Made by a program: the position numbers and the translations under genes
Part shown: in pieces, positions 15,612 to 23,583 of the stretch
Layout of the letters: each line of letters begins with the position of its first letter
How positions within the stretch are numbered: position 1 is the stretch's first letter
Assembly: GCA_030604735.1 (NCBI GenBank)
Contig: JAUVVG010000039.1
Span: forward strand, 1 to 32,173
Direction of reading: 5' to 3'
DNA: 32,173 bases
Source of the DNA: Azoarcus sp.
Lineage (GTDB): Bacteria; Pseudomonadota; Gammaproteobacteria; Burkholderiales; Rhodocyclaceae
The notes under the pieces: model-generated
Seen by the model: the letters and a program-made list of their open reading frames with translations, nothing else
The model's database searches: none
Told to the model about the DNA's origin: nothing

Positions 15612-18014
15612 CTACTGCGCAACCCCCAGGCGCTTCAGCTCCTTCCAGGTGCGATAGGCGGTGTGCGGCATGTCGACATGGGTCACGCCCAGGTGCGACA
15701 GTGCATCGACGATCGCGCTGGTGAAGGTCGGAATGCTGCCGACGTGCGGCGATTCGGCCACGCCCTTGGCGCCGAGCGGGTGATGTGGCGACGGCGTTAC
15801 AGTGTAGTCGGTCTCCCACTTCGGGGTTTCGACCGCGGTCGGCACGAAATAATCCATCAGCGAATTGCCCTGGATGTTGCCCTGCTCGTCGAAGGACAGG
15901 AGCTGACCCATGGCCACCGCAAAGCCTTCGGTGAGGCCGCCATGGATCTGCCCGTCGATGATCATCGGGTTGATCCGGGTTCCACAGTCGTCCAGCGCGT
16001 AGAAGCGGCGGATCTTGGTCTCGCCGGTGGCCTTGTCGATGTCGACCACGCACAGGTAGATACCGAACGGATAGGTGAAGTTGGGCGGGTCGTAGTAATG
16101 CACCGCCTCGAGACCCGGCTCCAGCCCTTCCGGCGGCTGGTTGTAGGCTGCCCACGAGATGTCCTTCATGGTCTTGAAGCGACTGTCGTCACCCCGGACC
16201 TTGAAGCGGTCGACCTCCCACTCGAGATCGCCCTCGGCCACTTCCAGCAAGTGGGCCGCGATCTTGCGTGCCTTGGCGTGGATCTTGCGCGCGGCCAACG
16301 CGATCGCCGCACCGGCCACCGGCGTGGAGCGCGAGCCGTAGGTGCCCAGACCGTAAGGCGCGGTGCTGGTGTCGCCCTCCTCGACCTGGATCACCTCGGA
16401 CGGGATGCCCAGCTCGGTCGCGATAATTTGCGCGTAGGTCGTCTGGTGGCCCTGGCCCTGGGTGATGGTGCCCATGCGCGCGATCGCGCTGCCGGTGGGA
16501 TGCACCCGGATCTCGCAGGAGTCGAACATGCCCACGCCGAGGATGTCGCACATCTTGCTCGGACCGGCGCCGACGACTTCGGTGAAGGTGACCAGGCCGA
16601 TGCCCATCAGCGTCGGGCTGTTGGGATCGGCCCGCTTGGCCGCCTGTTCGGCACGCAGCGCCTTGTAGTCCACCGCGTCCAACACCTTTTGCAGCGCGGT
16701 GTGGTAGTCGCCCGAGTCGTACTCGAAGCCGAAAGCCGAGGTGTAGGGGAACTGATCCTTGCGGATGAAGTTTCTGGCGCGGATCTCGGCCTTGTCGATA
16801 CCCAACTTTTGTGCGAGCACATCGACCATGCGCTCGATCAGATACACCGCCTCGGTGACCCGGAACGAGCAGCGGTAGGCCACCCCGCCCGGCGCCTTGT
16901 TGGTATAGACCCCCTTGACGCTGCAATGCGCGGCCGGAATGTCGTAGGAACCGGACACGATGTGGAACATGCCGGCCGGAAACTTGGTCGGGTCGGCACA
17001 GGCGTCGAAAGCGCCATGGTCGGCGACCACCTCGACCCGCAGGCCGGTGATCTTGCCATCCGGCGTCGCGGCGAGTTCGCCGCTCATGTGGTAATCGCGG
17101 GCGAAGGCGGTCGAGGACAGATTCTCGATGCGGTCCTCGACCCACTTGACCGGACGGCCGAGCACGATGGACGCGACGATGGCGCAGACATAACCGGGAT
17201 ACACACCGACCTTGTTGCCGAAGCCGCCGCCGATATCCGGCGAGATGATGCGCACCTTGGACTCCGGGATGCCGGACAACATCGACACCACGGTACGTAC
17301 CACATGCGGCGCCTGGCTGGTGATGTAGGTGGTCAGTTCGCCACGCACCGGATCGAAGCTCGCGACACAGCCGCAGGTTTCCAGCGGGCACGGATGCACC
17401 CGCGGGTAAAACATGTCCTGCTTCACCGTCACCGGCGCGTTGGCGAAGGCGGCGTCGGCCGAGGACTTGTCACCCGCCTCCCAGGTGAAGATATGGTTGT
17501 GGTGGGTGCGGGCGCCGTGGGCGCCCTCGGTCTTGCCGGCGAGGTCTTCGCGGATCACCGGGGCGTCGGGCTTGAGCGCGTCGAAGGGATTGATGACGAC
17601 CGGCAACTCCTCGTACTCGACTTCGACCGCCTCGACCGCATCGGCTGCGATGTAGCGGTCGTCGGCGATGACGATCGCGACTTCCTGCATCTGGAAGACG
17701 ACCTTCTCGTCGGCCAGCACCGCCTGCACGTCGCCGGCGAGGGTCGGCATCCAGTGCAACTTGAGGGGCTTGAGGTCGTCGGCGGTCAGCACTGCATGCA
17801 CGCCGGGCATGGCCAGCGCGGCCTCCTTGTTGATACGCTTGATGCGGGCATGGGCGAGCGGCGAACGGACGATGTCCATGTGCAGCATGCCGGGCATCTT
17901 CACGTCGTCGACATAATTGCCCTTGCCCTGGATGAAGCGGGCGTCTTCCTTGCGCAGGCGGGACTCGCCGATGCCCATCAGGGCCTGTTCGCGTTCCTTC
18001 AGTGGTGCGTTCAT
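15612..18014 (-). CDS. coxL: Aerobic carbon monoxide dehydrogenase large subunit, form I
   Basis: An 800-residue molybdenum hydroxylase subunit carrying the Mo-Cu active site, where CO is oxidised to CO2. The form I signature AYRCSFR is present, with the copper-sulfur ligand Cys382. Form II proteins have AYRGAGR there. The C-terminal general base is Glu754 in KGVAESPHVG, matching Glu763 of Oligotropha. Cofactor-binding stretches include GGGFGNKVGVYPGYV, TQGQGHQTTYAQI and STAPYGLGTYGSRSTPVAGA. Length equals that of known CoxL (about 800). GGGAGGAGACAGA precedes the ATG at 18014. It follows coxS by 18 bases. The form I call and the RcoM gene together support a working CO-oxidising enzyme. A 1008-codon antisense frame over it is a codon-bias shadow. 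Confidence 0.96.
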   Translation of the reverse strand: MNAPLKEREQALMGIGESRLRKEDARFIQGKGNYVDDVKMPGMLHMDIVRSPLAHARIKRINKEAALAMPGVHAVLTADDLKPLKLHWMPTLAGDVQAVLADEKVVFQMQEVAIVIADDRYIAADAVEAVEVEYEELPVVINPFDALKPDAPVIREDLAGKTEGAHGARTHHNHIFTWEAGDKSSADAAFANAPVTVKQDMFYPRVHPCPLETCGCVASFDPVRGELTTYITSQAPHVVRTVVSMLSGIPESKVRIISPDIGGGFGNKVGVYPGYVCAIVASIVLGRPVKWVEDRIENLSSTAFARDYHMSGELAATPDGKITGLRVEVVADHGAFDACADPTKFPAGMFHIVSGSYDIPAAHCSVKGVYTNKAPGGVAYRCSFRVTEAVYLIERMVDVLAQKLGIDKAEIRARNFIRKDQFPYTSAFGFEYDSGDYHTALQKVLDAVDYKALRAEQAAKRADPNSPTLMGIGLVTFTEVVGAGPSKMCDILGVGMFDSCEIRVHPTGSAIARMGTITQGQGHQTTYAQIIATELGIPSEVIQVEEGDTSTAPYGLGTYGSRSTPVAGAAIALAARKIHAKARKIAAHLLEVAEGDLEWEVDRFKVRGDDSRFKTMKDISWAAYNQPPEGLEPGLEAVHYYDPPNFTYPFGIYLCVVDIDKATGETKIRRFYALDDCGTRINPMIIDGQIHGGLTEGFAVAMGQLLSFDEQGNIQGNSLMDYFVPTAVETPKWETDYTVTPSPHHPLGAKGVAESPHVGSIPTFTSAIVDALSHLGVTHVDMPHTAYRTWKELKRLGVAQ

Positions 18015-18032
18015 TCTGTCTCCTCCCGCGGA

Positions 18033-18530
18033 TCAGGCCGCGACGGTGTCGGTGGCCGGCTCACGCAGCTTGCGCGACGCGTACTGGACGGCCTTGACGA
18101 TGTTCTGATAGCCGGTGCACCGGCACAGGTTGCCGGACATACCGACGCGGATCTCTTCTTCGGTCGGATCGGGGTTTTCCTGCAACAGGCGGTAGGCGCG
18201 CATCAGCATGCCGGGGGTGCAGAAGCCGCACTGCAGGCCGTGCTCCTTGTAGAAGCCTTCCTGCACCGCATGCAGCACGCCACCCGAGGCCAGCCCCTCG
18301 ACGGTCTTGATGTCGGCGCCTTCGCACTGGACCGCGAGACAAGTGCAGGACTTGACCGACTCGCCGTCGATATCGACGGTGCAGGCACCGCAGTGGCTCG
18401 TCTCACAGCCGATGTGCGCGCCGGTCAGGTTCAGCTTCTCGCGGAGGAAATGGATCAACAGCGTGCGGGGCTCGACCGCCTCTTCCACCTTGTTGCCGTT
18501 GATCGTCATCGATACCAGTTTCTTGCTCAT
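18033..18530 (-). CDS. coxS: Carbon monoxide dehydrogenase small subunit, 2x[2Fe-2S]
   Basis: A 165-residue iron-sulfur subunit that passes electrons from the Mo-Cu site to FAD. The plant-type ferredoxin cluster is held by Cys42, Cys47, Cys50 and Cys62 ([10 protein letters not shown] and KSC). The second, alpha-helical cluster is held by Cys101, Cys104, Cys136 and Cys138 (LQCGFCTPG and NLCRCTGYQ). The positions agree nearly residue for residue with Oligotropha CoxS. GGGGAGA precedes the ATG at 18530. Gaps of 16 bases to coxM upstream and 18 to coxL downstream mark one transcript. The M-S-L order is typical of form I. Confidence 0.95.
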   Translation of the reverse strand: MSKKLVSMTINGNKVEEAVEPRTLLIHFLREKLNLTGAHIGCETSHCGACTVDIDGESVKSCTCLAVQCEGADIKTVEGLASGGVLHAVQEGFYKEHGLQCGFCTPGMLMRAYRLLQENPDPTEEEIRVGMSGNLCRCTGYQNIVKAVQYASRKLREPATDTVAA

Positions 18531-18546
18531 GTTTGTCTCCCCTCGG

Positions 18547-19410
18547 TCAGCGGCAGCGCTCGGCGGCCTGGCGCAATGCGCGCTTGGTCATCTCACCGGC
18601 CATCGCGGTCTTGTATTCCTCGTCACCGCGCAGGTCGGCGGCCGGTTCGGCAACGGCGCGCACGAGCCGTGCCACTTCGTCGAGCGTGACCGCGTCCAGT
18701 GACTTGCCGACCAGAAACTGCTCGGCGTCGCTGGCCCGCATCGCGGTCGGCGCGACGTTGGTCAGCCCGATGCGCACGCTGGCGACACGCTCGCCGTCCA
18801 TGGTCATCACCACGGCCGCGGCGGCGGTGGCCCAGTCGCCGGTCTTGCGCTTGAGCTTGGTATAGGCATAACCCGTCTTCGGAGCGAAGGGCTGGATCAG
18901 GATGGCGGTGAGGATCTCGTCTGCCTCCATCGCGGTGAAGTAAGTGCCCAGGAAGAACTCGGTGGCCGGCACCTGGCGCTCACCGTTGGGGCCGGTCAGC
19001 ACCAAGGTGGCCTCCAGCGCCATCGCGATGGCGGGATGATCATTGGCAGGGTCGCCATGGGCGATGTCGCCGCCGATGGTGCCGCGATTGCGCACCTGCG
19101 GATCGGCGATCTGGCGCGCGGCCTCGGGCAGCAGCGGCACTTTGGCCTTCAGCAGGTCGGATGCGATGAGCTGATTCTCGGTGGTCATCGCGCCGATGCG
19201 GATCAGGCCGCCTTCTTCGCTGACGCCACGCAAGGCGTCGATGCGGTTCAGGTCGATCAGCGCCGCCGGTTCGGCAAAGCGCAGTTTCATCATCGGCAAC
19301 AGGCTGTGCCCGCCGGCGAGAATCTTGGCGTCGTCGCCAAGCTGCGCCAGCAAGCCGACCGCCTCGGCCACGGTAGACGGCGCGTGGTAATCAAAGCTCG
19401 GTGGGATCAT
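18547..19410 (-). CDS. coxM: Carbon monoxide dehydrogenase medium subunit (FAD-binding)
   Basis: A 287-residue flavoprotein subunit that takes electrons from the [2Fe-2S] clusters and hands them to the quinone pool. The two FAD diphosphate-binding motifs are AGGHS at 32-36 and TIGGD at 111-115, the same residue numbers as in Oligotropha CoxM. The C-terminal part ([20 protein letters not shown] and on) matches the CO dehydrogenase flavoprotein C-terminal domain. GAGGAG lies ahead of the ATG at 19410. It is the first structural gene of the operon, 163 bases after rcoM, with its own regulatory region between. Confidence 0.95.
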   Translation of the reverse strand: MIPPSFDYHAPSTVAEAVGLLAQLGDDAKILAGGHSLLPMMKLRFAEPAALIDLNRIDALRGVSEEGGLIRIGAMTTENQLIASDLLKAKVPLLPEAARQIADPQVRNRGTIGGDIAHGDPANDHPAIAMALEATLVLTGPNGERQVPATEFFLGTYFTAMEADEILTAILIQPFAPKTGYAYTKLKRKTGDWATAAAAVVMTMDGERVASVRIGLTNVAPTAMRASDAEQFLVGKSLDAVTLDEVARLVRAVAEPAADLRGDEEYKTAMAGEMTKRALRQAAERCR

Positions 19411-19573
19411 TCGGGTCTCCTCGTTATCCTTGTCCGCCCGGTTTCACACCCATGCACGGTGTCAACCAGGATGACGCAGTCTAGGATTTGTCCAGGACGT
19501 TTTAGGCGAGGATTAACGAAATCGGGACTCAGCCGCACGAAACGCAGGCTGACTGCACGAACTGAAGATACGG
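19411..19573 (-). promoter_or_regulatory. coxM upstream control region with candidate RcoM site
   Basis: On the minus strand GTCCTGGACAAA (19487-19498) is identical to 12 bases in the rcoM control region. Four TCCTNG words recur at 19507-19512, 19492-19497, 19481-19486 and 19466-19471, with starts 15, 11 and 15 bases apart. LytTR proteins bind direct repeats, so these are operator candidates. A consensus -35, TTGACA (19460-19465), follows but has no matching -10, as expected if an activator is needed. TGG-N11-TGCA in the same place could also be read as a weak sigma-54 element. The transcription start cannot be fixed. Confidence 0.5.
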
Positions 19574-20350
19574 CTAGCGCCAGCCTACCGCGCCGGCCAA
19601 GCCGAGTTTTTCCATCAGACGCGAAACACTGGAACGGGCGACCGGAATCTCGGCATCCTGTGGCTGGACCAGCTTGAGCATGACCTTGCCGTCGTCGCGC
19701 ACGATCTGCTCGGCCTGCTCCAGATTGACGATGTAGCTGCGATGCACGCGCAGGAAACGCTCGGGGTCGAGACGCGCCTCAAGGTCGCCTATGGTCAGGT
19801 TGCAGAAATAATTGCCATCTGCCGTCTGCACCCAGGTGTAGTGACCATCCGAGCGTATGTAGGACACCGACGCGACGTCGACCAGCACGATCCGGTTTTG
19901 CCGGACGGTCGGAATCTTGAACAACTGGCGCTTGGCCTCGCGACGCGCGCCGGCACTCTCATCGTGGCTGACCGCTTCGGTAATATCATGAAATACAAGC
20001 GTATAACCCTGCACCTCGGCGGCCTCGTCCAGCATCTTCGACACCTTGATCAGCAACACCCGCTCGGGAATGTTGATCAGCATCGTCATCGGGGGTGGAT
20101 TCGACACCGGACACTGGGCCTGATCCAGCAGAAACGCCACCTTGGTCCGAGACACCTCCGGATGGAAGGCCGTCACGATCTTGCCGAAGGGCTGGCGCTC
20201 GTCCACCGGCAAGGTTCGGCGGGCAAACTCGTTCATGCCGACTACCCGCAATTGCGCATCGATGTTGATCACGCCGACATCGAAGCGTTCCAGCATGTAC
20301 AGCCAGGAAGCGCACCCGCTCGGCGAGTGGTCGACTGGACAACTTGACAT
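19574..20350 (-). CDS. rcoM: RcoM-type haem PAS-LytTR carbon monoxide-responsive regulator
   Basis: A 258-residue single-component CO sensor. Residues about 17-125 form the PAS haem domain. The ligands known from Burkholderia xenovorans RcoM (His74, Cys94, Met104) correspond to His63 (FHPE), Cys80 (QCPVSNPPP) and Met90 (MTMLINIPERV); the first interval is three residues shorter. Residues about 145-250 are a LytTR DNA-binding domain (KIPTVRQNRIVLVDVASVSY, GHYTWVQTADGNYFCNLTI, FLRVHRSYIVNL). Binding of CO to ferrous haem is expected to displace Met and switch on cox transcription. GGAGGAGG lies seven bases before the ATG at 20350; the 26 codons upstream are spurious. It replaces the CoxC/CoxH MHYT-LytTR regulators of Oligotropha. 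Confidence 0.92.
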   Translation of the reverse strand: MSSCPVDHSPSGCASWLYMLERFDVGVINIDAQLRVVGMNEFARRTLPVDERQPFGKIVTAFHPEVSRTKVAFLLDQAQCPVSNPPPMTMLINIPERVLLIKVSKMLDEAAEVQGYTLVFHDITEAVSHDESAGARREAKRQLFKIPTVRQNRIVLVDVASVSYIRSDGHYTWVQTADGNYFCNLTIGDLEARLDPERFLRVHRSYIVNLEQAEQIVRDDGKVMLKLVQPQDAEIPVARSSVSRLMEKLGLAGAVGWR

Positions 20351-20637
20351 GGGACACCCTCCTCCAGATTGTTCACCACGTAACCGGCGCCGCCGGCCAT
20401 TCGTGTCTCCGCGGTGCATTTCGTGCACCGATACCGCGCTTCATTCATTCATGGCGCGATTTGTGTAAGGTCGAACTATAGTGCATCGTGACCGGACAAA
20501 ATCATTTTTGTCCAGGACAAATAAAAATATAGCAGGTCAACGATTTTGTCGCTTCCGGTTTCGCCCTGGCGGCGTGCAGGGTCAAGCGGCCCAACCGATC
20601 TTTCATAGTAGTACTTTCTGGAGCGCTGCTAGTTCCG
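20351..20637. promoter_or_regulatory. rcoM / membrane-protein divergent control region
   Basis: This 287-base region has no gene. GGACAAA occurs at 20494-20500 and 20515-20521, exactly 21 bases apart (two helical turns). Inverted TTTGTCC lies between (20507-20513), so TTTGTCC-A-GGACAAA forms a tight palindrome. The 12-base core TTTGTCCAGGAC (20507-20518) recurs before coxM. A minus-strand TATAGT (20477-20482) could be the rcoM -10, with the repeats just upstream, which suggests autoregulation. A perfect hairpin, CGGTGCA-TTTCG-TGCACCG (20412-20430), would lie in the rcoM leader. Confidence 0.55.
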
Positions 20638-21315
20638 ATGAATTCGCTCACTCACAACATCGGCTCCCAGACCCGGACCCCCTTGCTGCTGCTCGCGATG
20701 GTAGCAGGCGCCTACTGGTTGGTCGGAGCTTCGCTGGCAAACATCGATTGGGCGCTGCTGACCCTGACCGCTGCCCTGGTCGTAGCCGGCTGTCTCGCGC
20801 TGGTCGCGATCCGTCCGCAGAAGGCAGGCCTCTCGCCTCCGCATGTGATGCTGTCGCTCGGCTTTGGCGGCATGGTGATCGGTCTCGCCTGGGATGTGAC
20901 CCATGCCGGGGTCGCCATGCTGGAGGACTTGTGTGCCGCCACCGAGGGCTTGCCCTTCACGACCGCCTTGCAGGCCCACCTGATGTTCCTGCCCGCAATG
21001 CATGTCGGCATGCTGGTCGGTGGCCTGGCCGCGATCCCCAGCCTGCGCATTCTGCGGCCGGACTGCGGGCGTTATCTGTGTTCGGTGTTCGCCCAGAACA
21101 TGTTGTGCTCGGGCTGGATGTTGCTCGGCATGACCGCCGGCGCGCTGTGGTTGTCACGCCTGGCCAGCGGCGACGGCTACGGCCTGACCGAAATGCTGGG
21201 CGGCATGTTCGCCGGCATGACCTGGGGCATGGTCATCAGCGTGGCCATGTACCGCGGCTATTTCAAGCTCAAGGACAGGCGGGCCGGAACTCCGCGCCCG
21301 GGGCGGGCGCGTTGA
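20638..21315 (+). CDS. Met/His-rich six-helix membrane protein next to the cox locus
   Basis: A 225-residue inner-membrane protein with about six helices (near 15-33, 36-59, 69-90, 107-132, 143-166 and 175-198). I do not recognise a named family. It has about 16 Met, with His and Cys clustered in or beside the helices: PPHVML, WDVTHAG, QAHLMFLPAMHVGML and QNMLCSGWMLLGM. That is the style of copper-handling membrane proteins. It is divergent from rcoM and shares the candidate operator region, and an XdhC-family gene follows on the same strand. A CO-induced accessory role, for example copper supply or enzyme anchoring, is a hypothesis. The ATG at 20638 has only a poorly spaced GGAG. Confidence 0.7.
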   Translation: MNSLTHNIGSQTRTPLLLLAMVAGAYWLVGASLANIDWALLTLTAALVVAGCLALVAIRPQKAGLSPPHVMLSLGFGGMVIGLAWDVTHAGVAMLEDLCAATEGLPFTTALQAHLMFLPAMHVGMLVGGLAAIPSLRILRPDCGRYLCSVFAQNMLCSGWMLLGMTAGALWLSRLASGDGYGLTEMLGGMFAGMTWGMVISVAMYRGYFKLKDRRAGTPRPGRAR

Positions 21316-21453
21316 ACCTGCCAGGCACAGTTTTTCCTTGCTGCAAGCCCCAACTGGAAGCCGACAACGGACGACCCATAGCCTAGAACCGAAAACTCGA
21401 GACGCGAGAACCGCGCCCCCTCAACCCACAAAACGTAAAACGGAGACGAAACA

Positions 21454-22482
21454 ATGGACAGCACCGACCTCTCGGTCCTGAAGACCGCAATCGAATGGAT
21501 AGAATCCGGGCGCTCGACAGCACTCGCGACCGTCGTCGAGACCTGGGGCTCGGCGCCACGTCCTGTCGGTGCATGGCTGGCGATTCGCGACGACGGCCAG
21601 GTGGTCGGATCGGTCTCCGGGGGCTGTGTAGAGGATGACCTGATCAGCCGGGTCCAGACGGAAATCCTGAACCAGGACACGCCAGAGCTGATCACCTACG
21701 GGGTCACCCGTGACGAAGCCGCCCGCTTCGGTCTGCCTTGCGGCGGCACGGTACGCATCGTGGTCGAACCTAGGCCGGATGTCGCGACCCTGCGCGCGCT
21801 GCTCGAGCGCATCGCGATCAAGCGCCTGACCCTGCGCGAACTCGATACCTGCACCGGACGCTCGACCCTGCACGATGCCACCCGCGGCGATGCTTTCGGC
21901 TTCGACGGCCGCATCATGCGCAGCTTCTATGGTCCGCGCTGGCGGATGGTCATCATCGGTGCCGGCCAGTTGTCGCAGTATGTCAGCGAGATGGCGCTGG
22001 CCGCAGACTACGAGGTGATCATCGTCGACCCGCGCGAGGAGTTCGCCGAAGGGTTTACCCATCGCGCCATCGAATTCCGCCGCGACATGCCCGACGATGC
22101 GATCCTGGCGCTCGGAATCGATGGCCACACCGCCATCGTCGCCTTGACCCACGACCCCAAGCTGGACGACATGGCGTTGCTCGAGGCCCTGAAGTCGCCG
22201 GCCTTCTATATCGGTGCGATCGGGAGCCGGACCAACACCACCAAGCGTCGCGAACGACTGGCGCTGTTCGACCTGTCTCAGGCCGAGATCGACCGCCTGC
22301 ACGGCCCGGTCGGCCTGTTCATCGGCGCCCGCTCACCGGCCGAAATGGCGATCTCCATCCTGGCCGAAGTCACCGCGGCGAAGTACCGCGTCCCCATCGT
22401 TCAGAAGCGTGCCATCCCGGAGAGCGACCTGCAGCATCGACACCTCACGCTGGATGCGATGTCCTCGGCCTGTGCGCCCTGA
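21454..22482 (+). CDS. XdhC/CoxF-family molybdenum hydroxylase maturation protein
   Basis: A 342-residue cytosolic accessory factor of the XdhC family, which binds molybdenum cofactor and helps insert the sulfurated form into xanthine-oxidase-type enzymes. The N-terminal domain has TWGSAPRPVGAWLAI and VSGGCVEDDLI, with the conserved Cys. The Rossmann-like C-terminal domain carries VIIGAGQLSQYVSEMA and ends with GLFIGARSPAEMAISILAE, both diagnostic. GGAGA precedes the ATG at 21454. It would serve as CoxF (or CoxI) for the CO dehydrogenase. Here it is not in the coxMSL operon but on the opposite strand, 138 bases after the membrane-protein gene. No other xanthine-oxidase-type enzyme is in the window. 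Confidence 0.9.
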   Translation: MDSTDLSVLKTAIEWIESGRSTALATVVETWGSAPRPVGAWLAIRDDGQVVGSVSGGCVEDDLISRVQTEILNQDTPELITYGVTRDEAARFGLPCGGTVRIVVEPRPDVATLRALLERIAIKRLTLRELDTCTGRSTLHDATRGDAFGFDGRIMRSFYGPRWRMVIIGAGQLSQYVSEMALAADYEVIIVDPREEFAEGFTHRAIEFRRDMPDDAILALGIDGHTAIVALTHDPKLDDMALLEALKSPAFYIGAIGSRTNTTKRRERLALFDLSQAEIDRLHGPVGLFIGARSPAEMAISILAEVTAAKYRVPIVQKRAIPESDLQHRHLTLDAMSSACAP

Positions 22483-22492
22483 CCCCCACCCT

Positions 22493-23272
22493 CTATAGGG
22501 TGCCCGGAAAGGCCCCGCCATCGAGCAACACGTTCTGCCCGACCATGTAGCCGGCCTGCGCGCTGCAGATGAATGCGCAGGCCGCGCCGAACTCGTCCGG
22601 CGTGCCGAATCGACGGCTAGGATTGGCCAGCATCCTTGCCTGGCGTACTTCCTCCAGCGACTTGCCCGAGCTTTTCGCCGCACCCTTCAGCGTCGCATCG
22701 AGCCGGTCGGTGTCGAACGGCCCGGGCAGAAGGTTGTTGATCGTGACATTGTGCTGCGCGACCTCGCGGGCGAGGCCGGCGACGAATCCGGTCAGGCCGG
22801 TACGAGCCCCGTTCGACAGGCCGAGGATGGAGATCGGGCTCTTGACCGCGCCGGAGGTGATGTTGACGATACGGCCGAAACGGCGCGCGATCATGCCGTC
22901 GATCACAGAACGGATCATCTGGATCGGCGAAACCATGTTGTTCTGCAACGCCGCGTGCCAGGCCGCCTCGTCCCAGTCGCGGAAGTCGCCCGGCGGTGGG
23001 CCGCCTGCGTTGTTGATCAGGATGTCCGGATCAGGGCATTCAGCCAGCACCGCCTCGCGGCCCTCGATCGTGGTGATGTCGGCCGGCACGGCTACGACGT
23101 CGACCCGGTACCGGCTGCGGATCTCGTCGGCGGTGCGCATCAGCACGTCGGCGGTGCGCGCATTGATCACCAGATTCACCCCCTCAGCCGCAAGTGCCTC
23201 CGCACACGCCCGGCCCAAGCCCTTGGACGCGGCGCACACGATGGCGCTCCGCCCGGCGATATTCAAATCCAT
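22493..23272 (-). CDS. SDR-family oxidoreductase-like protein with altered catalytic residues
   Basis: A 259-residue short-chain dehydrogenase/reductase fold protein, FabG-like. The nucleotide loop is AASKGLGRACA (14-24), and the NNAG motif is at 87-90. The catalytic Ser140 is in NITSGAVKSP. The standard YxxxK is replaced: the expected Tyr and Lys positions (13 and 17 after Ser140) hold Ser153 and Arg157 (LSNGARTGL). A branch of SDR proteins shares this SNxxR form, so it is a family trait and not decay. The C-terminus (GYMVGQNVLLDGG) is normal. The ATG at 23272 follows AGGAG by nine bases. Substrate is unknown. It converges on the XdhC gene with ten bases between. Confidence 0.85.
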   Translation of the reverse strand: MDLNIAGRSAIVCAASKGLGRACAEALAAEGVNLVINARTADVLMRTADEIRSRYRVDVVAVPADITTIEGREAVLAECPDPDILINNAGGPPPGDFRDWDEAAWHAALQNNMVSPIQMIRSVIDGMIARRFGRIVNITSGAVKSPISILGLSNGARTGLTGFVAGLAREVAQHNVTINNLLPGPFDTDRLDATLKGAAKSSGKSLEEVRQARMLANPSRRFGTPDEFGAACAFICSAQAGYMVGQNVLLDGGAFPGTL

Positions 23273-23583
23273 CTTTCTCATCTCCTGTATGGCCCCGGGA
23301 GCCTGAGCACCTCGGTCGGTAAGCCCTTGTCGATGCGCGCGATGGTCACGATTTGCGCCATGCCGCAGGCTTGGCCGTCCCTGTCACCGTAGTGCCGGCC
23401 CTCGGAAGCATGATGGGCTTGGCCGCCCCAGGTCAAGGCTTCGCATCGATCCGCCCCGCTGCGCACCGGGACTGCCATGACGAGGCGAAGACGACACAAG
23501 CGGCGTGTCGAACCGATGGCCTGGAACTGCACGATTGCACGACCGGGTATCATAAGTGGCGGTGTAGCACGGACTTCCTTCAG
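23273..23583. other. Divergent intergenic region between SDR and diguanylate cyclase genes
   Basis: These 311 bases must contain both promoters. The cyclase frame stays open upstream to 23353, but that stretch has no domain character. No convincing -35/-10 pair was found; a lone TATCAT lies around 23549-23554. Confidence 0.4.

Noticed and set aside
14704-16155. 484 extra codons in frame upstream of coxD, giving an apparent 804-residue protein.
   Set aside because: They run through coxG, the spacer and the coxL end in a wrong frame; only the last 320 codons show the MoxR ATPase domain, and an ATGA overlap marks the real start.
15663-18689. A 1008-codon open frame on the plus strand, antisense to coxL and coxS.
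   Set aside because: It mirrors the strong codon bias of the real genes below it, has low-complexity His/Arg/Asp-rich composition and shows no domain.
19453-19468. A sigma-54 promoter for coxM.
   Set aside because: Only TGG and TGCA with the right spacing match; the middle of the element is off consensus and RcoM has no sigma-54 activation domain.
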